Positions 1 through 5,334 of a DNA stretch of 8,803 bases are shown piece by piece (within the stretch, counting starts at the first letter, position 1; every line of letters starts with the position of its first letter). Position numbers and translations under genes: made by a program. The notes below the pieces were generated by a model. The model was not told the DNA's origin. It did no database searches and was given only the letters and a program-made list of their open reading frames with translations. Origin of the DNA: an uncultured Verrucomicrobiales bacterium (GTDB lineage Bacteria; Verrucomicrobiota; Verrucomicrobiia; Verrucomicrobiales; DEV007); assembly GCA_937893785.1 (NCBI GenBank), contig CALCSP010000188.1, forward strand, positions 1 through 8,803, in the 5' to 3' direction.

Positions 1-1105
1 CCTGTCGCTTTAAATTTTTTCCAGCAGTTAGCAAAGGTAATAAATCTTCACCATCGATTGCGCTTTCTTTCCCGGTAGCGAGTCCAGCCGCAGAAAGCAA
101 TGTGGGGTAGAAATCGGTGGAAATAACAGGTGTAGTATTCACGCCTGCCTTAATTTTTCCTGGCCACCTAATTATCAGCGGCACACGGATTCCTCCTTCG
201 TAGAGATGCCCCTTGTCAGCACGCAATGGACGTGCATCTCCAACCCCCCCGAAGGGTCCGTTATCAGAAGTAAAAACCACAATGGTATTTCCGGCCGCTT
301 CAAGCTTGTGCAACGCACTAATGACGCGGCCAATTGAAGCATCCATGGCCTCAATCATCGCCGCATAGCGATGATCCCTGTAACCCTTTAACGGACGGCC
401 TTTGTATTTTGCGACTAATTCCGCCGGTGCTTCCATTGGCCAGTGAACAGTATAATTCCACAGAGCAACGAAAAACGGCTTCTTTTTAGCATCCTGCTGA
501 CGCATAAATGCAATAGTCTCATCAGCCAAACGGTCAGGCAAATATTCACCAGGCTCTCGGTCAGGCAGGAAATCGATTCGGTATGGATCAAAGAAAGTGG
601 GGGGACCTCCGTAGGAACATCCTCCTATATTGATGTCAAATCCCTGATGTAAGGGATTGTATTTAACCTCCTTGCCCTTATAGAGGTGCCACTTACCAAT
701 AAAAGCCGTAGCATAACCTGCCTCCCCTCTGAGCCTCTCAGCTAGAGTCACGTGCTTAAGAGGCAAGTGATCAAGCATCTCAGCCGGTAACAGTCTGGAG
801 TCTTCAGGAGTGAACCTATCCTGATGTGGCAAATGATTGGTAATATGAAGGCGGGCTGGCGATTTCCCCGTCATGATCGCAGCACGAGTCGGGGAACATA
901 CCGGGGCAGCCGCATAGGCATCCGTAAAACGCACCCCCTCCCTAGCTAATGCATCAATATTCGGCGTTGTAAGGTTTGCATTTCCCTGGCAATGCAAATC
1001 CATCCAACCAAGGTCATCAATAAGGATAAAAAGAATGTTGGGCTTTCCTGCATCTGCAGGGCACACAAGCATTACGAGGAAAGAAAGCAGGGCAAGAATC
1101 TTCAC
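1..1105 (-). CDS. Secreted S1-family sulfatase (arylsulfatase A-like), C-terminus cut by window edge
   Basis: Hydrolyses a sulfate ester, most likely on an exported polysaccharide or glycan substrate; the exact substrate cannot be read from the sequence. The 368 visible residues begin with a signal peptide (about residues 1-19, hydrophobic core LALLSFLVMLV, likely cleavage after PADA), so the enzyme acts outside the cytoplasm. Catalytic parts seen: metal ligands D30-D31, the formylglycine motif C70-S-P-T-R, GKWH at 137-140, H221, the D281-N282 pair, and K298 in KGHLYEGG. Every core active-site element is intact. The Cys-type motif needs a formylglycine-generating enzyme encoded elsewhere. The start is GTG at 1105: an in-frame TAG lies 12 bases upstream, and the next ATG would destroy the signal peptide. 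The small C-terminal subdomain is missing because the gene continues past position 1. It follows tadA on the same strand after 97 bases. Family assignment is firm; specificity is unknown. Confidence 0.95.
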   Translation of the reverse strand, partial: MKILALLSFLVMLVCPADAGKPNILFILIDDLGWMDLHCQGNANLTTPNIDALAREGVRFTDAYAAAPVCSPTRAAIMTGKSPARLHITNHLPHQDRFTPEDSRLLPAEMLDHLPLKHVTLAERLRGEAGYATAFIGKWHLYKGKEVKYNPLHQGFDINIGGCSYGGPPTFFDPYRIDFLPDREPGEYLPDRLADETIAFMRQQDAKKKPFFVALWNYTVHWPMEAPAELVAKYKGRPLKGYRDHRYAAMIEAMDASIGRVISALHKLEAAGNTIVVFTSDNGPFGGVGDARPLRADKGHLYEGGIRVPLIIRWPGKIKAGVNTTPVISTDFYPTLLSAAGLATGKESAIDGEDLLPLLTAGKNLKRQ

Positions 1106-1118
1106 CTCACAAACCTAG

Positions 1119-1128
1119 GCATTAATGC
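1119..1128. repeat. Perfect 10-base palindrome GCATTAATGC upstream of the sulfatase
   Basis: The palindrome GCATTAATGC lies 13 bases before the sulfatase GTG start. Its position would suit an operator or part of a promoter, but no second copy is seen nearby and a 10-base AT-rich palindrome can occur by chance. It is recorded as structure only. Confidence 0.3.
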
Positions 1129-1204
1129 ATCAATTTTCCACCATTCTCATTGATTTCCAGAAGGGGTTCCTCAACCAACAACGTCTTAATTGGCGCAATA
1201 AGTC

Positions 1205-1729
1205 TTATGCATCATCCTGCGGTAAATCAGTTTGCTTCTGCTTATCCCTAGCCTCTTGGAAAAAACGGCGTAATAAAGCCGCACAATCTTGCGCAAGGAT
1301 CCCATGACTAACATCGCAGGAATGATTCAGTGCTGGGTTTTGCAGCAAATTGACGAATCCACCACCACCAGCCCCATCCTTGGGCGAGGGACAGCCAAAA
1401 ATGACCCTACGCACCCTGCAATGAACAATCGCACCAGCACACATGGGGCATGGTTCCTTTGTCACATACAGGTCACAATCTGTCAATCTCCAGTCGCCTA
1501 CGGCCTCCTGTGCTGCAGTCAGGGAAAGCATCTCTGCATGCGCCGTGGCATCCTTTAACATTTCAACCTGATTATATCCCCGTGCAATAACCTGACCATC
1601 GCTAACAATCACGGCGCCAACTGGAACTTCTCCTTGCTGGTATGCCCTTAAAGCCTCATCGAGGGCACGCTTCATGAAATAGTCATCACTATGAAGGTCA
1701 ATAACGGGTTCCTCAGCAGATATAGTCAT
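1205..1729 (-). CDS. tadA: tRNA-specific adenosine deaminase TadA
   Basis: Deaminates wobble adenosine 34 to inosine in tRNA-Arg(ACG); cytoplasmic and zinc-dependent. The 174-residue protein shows the cytidine/deoxycytidylate deaminase fold in order: the N-terminal helix MKRALDEALRAY (19-30), the strand EVPVGAVIV (34-42), the zinc and proton-shuttle motif H64-A-E66, and P93-C-P-M-C97-A-G-A. The zinc ligands are H64, C94 and C97, and E66 is catalytic. N53 in GYNQ matches the substrate-binding asparagine. A glycine-rich stretch, GAGGGG (119-124), follows the core. The ATG at 1729 is preferred because it leaves a normal-length N-terminus. The frame stays open to a TTG at 1813, but that would overlap rpe and add residues unlike the family. 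Neither start has a Shine-Dalgarno sequence. A related guanine or cytosine deaminase is less likely given the TadA-type PCPMCAGA context. Confidence 0.95.
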   Translation of the reverse strand: MTISAEEPVIDLHSDDYFMKRALDEALRAYQQGEVPVGAVIVSDGQVIARGYNQVEMLKDATAHAEMLSLTAAQEAVGDWRLTDCDLYVTKEPCPMCAGAIVHCRVRRVIFGCPSPKDGAGGGGFVNLLQNPALNHSCDVSHGILAQDCAALLRRFFQEARDKQKQTDLPQDDA

Positions 1730-1740
1730 GTAAAAAGGAG

Positions 1741-1746
1741 AATATA
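1741..1746 (-). promoter_or_regulatory. Possible -10 element for tadA
   Basis: On the minus strand TATATT (5 of 6 to TATAAT) sits 11 bases before the tadA ATG, which would put transcription start about 5 bases from the start codon. No convincing -35 is found at 16-18 bases. The evidence is weak. Confidence 0.22.
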
Positions 1747-1748
1747 CG

Positions 1749-1859
1749 ATGCCGGGACTTGCGAGTTCGGCAAGGACTGAACATAGTGGCGACACATGCC
1801 GGATTTCAACCAAAGGATCATTGCCCCATCTCTGCTGGCCGCAGACTGGACAATATTAG
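1749..1859 (+). CDS. Possible 36-codon small ORF preceded by a strong Shine-Dalgarno, overlapping the rpe start out of frame
   Basis: AAAAAGGAG at 1732-1740 stands 8 bases before an ATG (1749). The reading frame runs 36 codons to TAG (1857-1859) and crosses the rpe start in a different frame. It is the clearest Shine-Dalgarno/ATG pair seen in the window, while the real genes largely lack one. The predicted peptide, starting MPGLASSARTEHSGD, has no recognisable motif, signal or membrane segment. It could be a leader that modulates rpe translation or a chance occurrence. Because rpe itself is complete from 1796, it is not a frameshifted part of rpe. Low confidence as a real gene. Confidence 0.2.
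   Translation: MPGLASSARTEHSGDTCRISTKGSLPHLCWPQTGQY
1759..1787 (+). promoter_or_regulatory. Candidate promoter for rpe giving a near-leaderless transcript
   Basis: TTGCGA (1759-1764) and CATAGT (1782-1787) are separated by 17 bases, each matching the sigma-70 hexamers at 4 of 6 positions. Initiation about 7 bases after the -10 would fall at or just before the rpe ATG (1796). This fits the missing Shine-Dalgarno sequence in front of rpe. The hexamer matches alone are weak. Confidence 0.3.
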
Positions 1860-2464
1860 GCGAGGAATGTAGGCGGGCACTGACAGCAGGCGGCGACTGG
1901 CTACACCTTGATGTAATGGATGGGCATTTCGTGAGGAATATCTCCTACGGTCCGAGTTTTGTTCATCACGTTCGACGATCTGTGCCGGAAGCATTTCTTG
2001 ATGTCCACCTGATGATTGAACGTCCTGATCAATATCTGCAGGACTTCATTGATTCCGATGTCAATAATATATCCATTCATCTGGAGCCAGAATATGATAT
2101 CGGTGAGACCCTTAAGAGGATTCGCGACGCAGGGATCAGTGCTGGACTTGCCATCAACCCCTCTACGCCATTAAAAAATGCGGAACCTTTTCTGGATCAA
2201 ATTGACCTGCTTCTGATAATGACGGTTGTCCCAGGATTTGGAGGGCAGAAATTCATGGAAGAGGAAACCATGCCTAAAGTGGTTGAAGCATGTCGGACGC
2301 GATCAATCCGCAATCTCTCATTTCACATTGAAGTGGACGGAGGCATCGACGCTCATACTTCAGAAATTGCTGCCCGCAACGGGGCCAACGTCTTTGTTGC
2401 AGGAACCTCAGTGTTCAAGGCACAGGACATGGCCAAAGCACTAGAGGTAATGCGGCAAAACTGA
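1796..2464 (+). CDS. rpe: Ribulose-phosphate 3-epimerase
   Basis: Interconverts D-ribulose 5-phosphate and D-xylulose 5-phosphate in the pentose phosphate pathway; a cytoplasmic TIM-barrel metalloenzyme. Its 222 residues match the usual family length. Visible elements: IIAPSLLAAD (8-17, S12 conserved), LHLDVMDGHFV (36-46) with H37 and the metal/acid-base D39, H71 in DVHLMIE, the phosphate loop PGFGGQKF (146-153), VDGGI (180-184) with the second catalytic D181, and VAGTSVF (201-207). One small oddity is R47 where most relatives have proline (F-V-P-N becomes F-V-R-N). The ATG at 1796 is the first start after an in-frame TAG at 1784, and it has no good ribosome binding site. Divergent from tadA and convergent with the epimerase/dehydratase gene, 19 bases away. 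Identification is firm. Confidence 0.97.
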   Translation: MPDFNQRIIAPSLLAADWTILGEECRRALTAGGDWLHLDVMDGHFVRNISYGPSFVHHVRRSVPEAFLDVHLMIERPDQYLQDFIDSDVNNISIHLEPEYDIGETLKRIRDAGISAGLAINPSTPLKNAEPFLDQIDLLLIMTVVPGFGGQKFMEEETMPKVVEACRTRSIRNLSFHIEVDGGIDAHTSEIAARNGANVFVAGTSVFKAQDMAKALEVMRQN

Positions 2465-2466
2465 AA

Positions 2467-2513
2467 CAAAAAAGCAGCCTCACCTAGACCTCAACCGTCT
2501 CAGATGCCTGCTT
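2467..2513 (-). terminator. Weak candidate terminator for the nucleotide-sugar enzyme gene
   Basis: On the minus strand AAGCAG (2513-2508) can pair with CTGCTT (2477-2472), followed by a run of six T. The loop is long (about 30 bases) and spans the stop codon, so this is a poor intrinsic terminator, but it is the only structure between the convergent genes. Confidence 0.25.
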
Positions 2514-3587
2514 CTTGCGAAACTCATCGACAAAATATTTCATCGTGTGGGTAATTACTGAGTCTAGATCATGTTTAGGCTCCCATCCCAAAAGGGTGCG
2601 GGCTTTTGTGATATCCGCAATTCTACGGTCACAATCCTCATACCCAGGTCCATAGAACTCCTCACCACTGATGTTGACAATTTCAGGCCTTGGAGGATCA
2701 CCCTCCTGGCGGAAATGCTCATCAAAAATATCGCACATTTTTTCCGCCATCTCGGCTATCGTCAGTTCATTCTCCGGTTGCCCTATATTAAATATTTGCC
2801 CCTCACAATTCTTGTTCTTGTCCTCGATGATTCGAACCATGCAATCCACAGCATCATCAATGTAAGTGTAAGCACGATAAGCATGCCCTCCATCAACGAG
2901 CTGCATTGGCTTGTTGCCATACAACAGAGCATCCATGAAGTGTGAGAAGACGCGTGGATTACCGCCCCCAGTCTCGGATGGCAAATAATCAATACGCGGC
3001 CCTACGAAGTTAAAGGGGCGAATAACACTGAACTGAAAACCCTCTGTTTTCCACAAAGCATCAAGGACACGTTCAAGAAGTTGCTTTGCACACGCATAAA
3101 TCCACCTGTGATTCTTAACCGGCCCCATAATCAACGGGGTTTCATCCTCATTAAAAGGGCATGGATGCGTCTTCGAGCTAAGGCCAAACTGTTCAGCAGC
3201 CTTGGCTGCAGTGATGCCATATACCTCGCAGGTCGAAAACTGAATTAAACGCTTCTTGTATTTCCGACACTGCTCCACAACCTTCATATTCTGAGTATAG
3301 TTCAGGTCATACACCTCAAAAGGTGACTCAACATACAGTGACGGGTTGGCAACAGCGACCAAATCAATCACTACATCGGCTTCGGAAACCAATCTATCGA
3401 GTTCGGCCTCATTTTTGGAAATATCCAAGTGGAGGTAATTCAGCCTGGATTCAGGGTCATTGATCAGGTGGTCAATTTTCTCCTCTTCAATATCAACGGC
3501 AGTAACATCATGAACTCCGTCCTTGAGTAGACGTTCAGTCAAATTAACGCCGATAAATCCTCCGGCACCCAGTAAAAGCACTTTCAT
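2484..3587 (-). CDS. NAD-dependent nucleotide-sugar decarboxylase, UDP-apiose/UDP-xylose synthase-like
   Basis: Extended short-chain dehydrogenase of 367 residues, probably acting on UDP-glucuronate in the cytoplasm to give a UDP-pentose for glycan synthesis. Seen: the NAD loop GAGGFIG (7-13), D32 after beta2 for the adenosine ribose, the active-site strand S118-T-C-E-V-Y-G, the catalytic pair Y164-A-C-A-K168 preceded by R161-W-I, RPFNFVGPR (190-198), VDGGHAYRAYTYIDD (231-245) with R238 at the position of the ArnA decarboxylase arginine, and FYGPGYEDCDRRI (311-323). The whole length aligns from memory with the ArnA C-terminal domain and, more closely, with plant UDP-apiose/UDP-xylose synthase: both have S-T-C-E and R-W-x-Y-A-C-A-K. 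There is no formyltransferase domain. The second cysteine of the plant enzyme appears to be alanine (A80). Alternatives are a UDP-xylose or UDP-4-keto-pentose synthase. The ATG start has no Shine-Dalgarno, and no sugar-transfer genes are adjacent. Confidence 0.85.
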   Translation of the reverse strand: MKVLLLGAGGFIGVNLTERLLKDGVHDVTAVDIEEEKIDHLINDPESRLNYLHLDISKNEAELDRLVSEADVVIDLVAVANPSLYVESPFEVYDLNYTQNMKVVEQCRKYKKRLIQFSTCEVYGITAAKAAEQFGLSSKTHPCPFNEDETPLIMGPVKNHRWIYACAKQLLERVLDALWKTEGFQFSVIRPFNFVGPRIDYLPSETGGGNPRVFSHFMDALLYGNKPMQLVDGGHAYRAYTYIDDAVDCMVRIIEDKNKNCEGQIFNIGQPENELTIAEMAEKMCDIFDEHFRQEGDPPRPEIVNISGEEFYGPGYEDCDRRIADITKARTLLGWEPKHDLDSVITHTMKYFVDEFRKKQASETVEV

Positions 3588-3662
3588 AGTATCAATCTAA
3601 TCGCCACAACGACTCTTAATTAATGCAAAGAGACGCGACGGCACAATTTTTACCAGCAGACG

Positions 3663-3692
3663 AGCATGCATGCAAGGCAATATAACCATGCT
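3663..3692. repeat. Inverted repeat and 10-base palindrome between two minus-strand genes
   Basis: GCATGCATGC (3664-3673) is a perfect palindrome. AGCATG (3663-3668) also pairs with CATGCT (3687-3692) across 18 bases. The element lies in the 156-base gap between the DUF151 gene and the nucleotide-sugar enzyme gene. No T-run follows on the minus strand, so it is not an intrinsic terminator; a protein-binding site is possible but unproven. Confidence 0.3.
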
Positions 3693-3743
3693 GTGCATCT
3701 AAGATGAGGTCCCATTATGTCTGCAAACAGCAAACTGACCCTC

Positions 3744-4268
3744 TCAAGAAATCCCGTCTCCCTCCGCAATCTGGAAACCCTCCACTTTATCAAGAATATC
3801 AGTCATATCCTCTGCCTGATCCCATACGCGCTTACCTACATAAACCGGGGCATCAAATTGCAAGGCCAAGGCAATACAATCACTTGGACGGGCATCAATT
3901 TCGATGATTTTTTTATCAGTCAACTCATTCTCAGCCAACAATATGAGCCTGCCGTAATAAATGCCATCCTGCACATCATTGATGACCACTCTCTGAACCT
4001 TGGCTCCGAGTGCCGTGAGCATATGCCCCAAAAGGTCATGTGTCTGTGGGCGTTCCTTCGGCAATTTCTTGATAAACATCATGATTGCGCTGCCCACCAT
4101 CTGATCCACGTAGATCACAAACGCTTTCTCATCACTGCCCAAAAAAACGGCACAGCCGCCATTTGTCGGCAGTGCAGCCTTTACCTCAACTTCAATCACT
4201 GAGTTGCTCATGCCATCATATTGAAGGTATAATCCTTGAAGGTCAAGGGGGGCTAGGGTCCCCATCAT
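3744..4268 (-). CDS. Bifunctional nuclease (BFN/DUF151) family protein
   Basis: Member of the DUF151 family, whose plant and a few microbial members have been reported to have nuclease activity; the role in bacteria is poorly defined. Visible: the N-terminal strand VIEVEVKAALPTNGGCAVFL (24-43), FVIYVDQMVGSAI (50-62), RPQTHDLLGHML (73-84), the amphipathic strands of the core, and the hallmark I-D-A-R127-P-S-D130-C-I-A-L-A-L. Length is 174 residues from the first of two adjacent ATGs. The family domain would fit equally well with a start at the ATG at 4211 (MSNSVIEV), giving 155 residues. I keep 4268 because it lies only 6 bases after the upstream gene's stop, with a purine-rich AAGGGATAAAG before it, which suggests translational coupling. 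No signal peptide or membrane segment, so cytoplasmic. Probably cotranscribed with the hexapeptide-repeat gene upstream. Confidence 0.9.
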   Translation of the reverse strand: MMGTLAPLDLQGLYLQYDGMSNSVIEVEVKAALPTNGGCAVFLGSDEKAFVIYVDQMVGSAIMMFIKKLPKERPQTHDLLGHMLTALGAKVQRVVINDVQDGIYYGRLILLAENELTDKKIIEIDARPSDCIALALQFDAPVYVGKRVWDQAEDMTDILDKVEGFQIAEGDGIS

Positions 4269-4274
4269 AGTCGA

Positions 4275-4793
4275 TCACTTTATCCCTTCAGCCAGATAGC
4301 GGCGGGACAACTGCACATAATTTTCTGCCCACCCCTTTACAGAAGCCTGCTCTTCGAGGCTCAATTGACGAATCACTCGGGCCGGAGAACCAAGGACAAG
4401 GGATCCCTCAGGAACCTTTGTTCCCATAGTAACTAGGGCTCCAGCCCCAATAATGGAGCGCGCCCCAATTTCAACACCATCCATGACAATAGCTCCCATC
4501 CCGACAAGGACCTCATTATCAATCCAGCAAGCATGTAGAATTGCCTTGTGACCTACCGTCACGTATTGGCCAACCTCAGTACCCTGACCGCTTTCCAGAT
4601 GAATGACGCAACCGTCCTGAATATTTGATCGGGCTCCGATCGTGATGTGATTGATATCTGCCCGTAGCACTGATGCATACCAAATACTAGCTTCCTCGCC
4701 AATGGTAACAGCCCCTATCAGGTCTGCACTGGCTGCAATAAATGCGCTTGGATCCACATTTGGAGACTGTTTAAGAGGGTCAGAATCAGACAT
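4275..4793 (-). CDS. Gamma-carbonic-anhydrase-like hexapeptide-repeat protein (YrdA/PaaY type)
   Basis: Left-handed beta-helix protein of 172 residues, expected to form a cytoplasmic trimer with metal at the subunit interfaces. The predicted metal ligands are H65 (D-G-C-V-I-H), H82 (T-V-G-H-K) and H87 (I-L-H-A-C). The supporting residues R45, D47 (R-A-D-I-N-H), Q59 and D60 (N-I-Q-D-G) are also in place. Hexapeptide repeats are clear from about 25 to 135 (TIGEEASIW, TIGARSNI, EVLVGMGAIV, IIGAGALV), then LGSPARVIRQLS and a C-terminal helix. This matches the YrdA/PaaY/YdbZ-type subgroup, whose members are variously reported as weak carbonic anhydrases, thioesterases or of unknown function, so activity should not be assumed. 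The ATG at 4793 is chosen over a TTG two codons upstream; there is no Shine-Dalgarno. First gene of a pair with the DUF151 gene (6-base gap). Confidence 0.9.
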   Translation of the reverse strand: MSDSDPLKQSPNVDPSAFIAASADLIGAVTIGEEASIWYASVLRADINHITIGARSNIQDGCVIHLESGQGTEVGQYVTVGHKAILHACWIDNEVLVGMGAIVMDGVEIGARSIIGAGALVTMGTKVPEGSLVLGSPARVIRQLSLEEQASVKGWAENYVQLSRRYLAEGIK

Positions 4794-4856
4794 TGGCAAT
4801 CGTCATTATTTAAGGCTTTTGAGCATTTTAGTAGGCCAAAATAGCTATTTATCAGC

Positions 4857-4882
4857 AAAATCCCCTAAAAATAAGGGTTTTT
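4857..4882 (+). other. Small hairpin with T-run in the hexapeptide-gene/HU divergent region
   Basis: CCCT (4863-4866) pairs with AGGG (4874-4877) around a 7-base A-rich loop, followed by TTTTT. An upstream AAAA could extend the pairing past a two-base bulge. It resembles a weak intrinsic terminator but lies between divergent genes, where no upstream plus-strand transcript is expected. It might insulate the HU promoter or be chance. Confidence 0.25.
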
Positions 4883-4908
4883 CTTACTTTTTTAGGTTCA
4901 GATCCCTT

Positions 4909-4914
4909 TACAAT
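4909..4914 (+). promoter_or_regulatory. Possible -10 element of the HU gene
   Basis: TACAAT matches the sigma-70 -10 consensus at 5 of 6 positions and lies 27 bases before the HU ATG, predicting a 5' leader of about 20 bases. The upstream stretch is T-rich, with no clear -35. Confidence 0.35.
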
Positions 4915-4930
4915 CACCGCTTCTTTGCCT

Positions 4931-4945
4931 ATGAAAACCCTATGA
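4931..4945 (+). other. Four-codon mini-ORF overlapping the HU start codon (ATGA)
   Basis: ATG AAA ACC CTA TGA ends so that its stop overlaps the HU ATG by the sequence ATGA (4942-4945). Such overlaps can couple translation of a downstream gene. With no Shine-Dalgarno before either ATG, this may be a start-selection device or chance. Confidence 0.25.
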
Positions 4946-5217
4946 ACAAAGGAGAACTCATAGACGCAGTTGCAAATGCCCTCGGGGAAGGCGCCTCAAA
5001 AAAAGATGCCGAAACCGCGCTTAACGCAGTATTAGATTCCATCGCAAACGGAGTCCGCAGTGATGGAGCCGTGCAAATCATCGGATACGGAACTTTCAAG
5101 AAAAAGAGTCGTGCCGCCCGCATGGGTCGCAACCCAAAAACTGGTGAGTCCATGCAAATAGCCGCATCGACTTCAATGGGCTTTACCCCATCAGCAGCGC
5201 TGAAAAAGACGCTTTAA
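4942..5217 (+). CDS. HU/IHF-family DNA-binding protein
   Basis: Small dimeric histone-like protein (91 residues, the normal HU length) that bends and compacts DNA in the nucleoid. The N-terminal helical dimerisation part begins MNKGELIDAVANAL and continues through KKDAETALNAVLDSI. The core G-Y-G-T-F (48-52) follows, then the DNA-embracing arm SRAARMGRNPKTGES (56-70) with R63-N64-P65, where P65 is the intercalating proline, and the closing FTPSAALKKTL. The frame is open further upstream, but homology begins exactly at this ATG. No Shine-Dalgarno is visible; a -10-like TACAAT lies 27 bases upstream. The protein is generic HU, and I cannot separate HU-alpha, HU-beta or IHF roles. It is divergent from the hexapeptide gene and converges on pabB, with a strong terminator between. 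Identification is firm. Confidence 0.96.
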   Translation: MNKGELIDAVANALGEGASKKDAETALNAVLDSIANGVRSDGAVQIIGYGTFKKKSRAARMGRNPKTGESMQIAASTSMGFTPSAALKKTL

Positions 5218-5278
5218 CCAAGCGTGTTTTCTGTTGCTGTTTTAGCAGATAAATTAGTTATATCTTAATCTTGTTTGC

Positions 5279-5309
5279 AAAAACCCGCCCTTAGGGGCGG
5301 GTTTTTTTT
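5279..5309. terminator. Strong bidirectional intrinsic terminator between HU and pabB
   Basis: A 7-base GC stem, CCCGCCC (5284-5290) with GGGCGGG (5295-5301), has a TTAG loop. It is flanked by A5 on the left and T8 on the right, which extend the helix to 12 pairs. Read on either strand it is GC-rich hairpin plus T-run, so it can stop HU transcripts (plus) and pabB transcripts (minus). It lies 61 bases after the HU stop and 25 bases beyond the pabB stop. Confidence 0.93.
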
Positions 5310-5334
5310 GGGCGTAAATTACATTGGAAATGAA

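Noticed and set aside
1..1105. Possible pseudogene, because the sulfatase lacks an ATG start and a visible stop
   Set aside because: The frame is uninterrupted from a GTG with a proper signal peptide, all catalytic residues are present, and the missing stop is due to the window edge.
1360..1374. CCACCA-type triplet run that might be a microsatellite
   Set aside because: It is short and codes in frame for the glycine-rich loop of TadA, so coding explains it.
1289..1558. Plus-strand open frame opposite tadA
   Set aside because: Shadow of the TadA zinc-motif region; no recognisable domain.
1730..1813. N-terminal extension of TadA from a TTG at 1813
   Set aside because: It would overlap the divergent rpe start, adds residues unlike the family, and an ATG at 1729 gives a normal TadA length.
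2571..2945. Plus-strand open frame opposite the nucleotide-sugar enzyme gene
   Set aside because: Antisense shadow of a strongly conserved gene, with no motif or start signal of its own.
3717..4202. Plus-strand open frame of 161 codons antisense to the DUF151 gene
   Set aside because: It lies almost wholly opposite a well-supported DUF151 coding region, and its translation shows no family motif; the frame is open because of the codon composition of the real gene.
4651..4941. In-frame upstream extension of HU (would give 188 residues)
   Set aside because: HU homology starts exactly at the ATG at 4942 and the extension runs antisense through the hexapeptide-protein gene.
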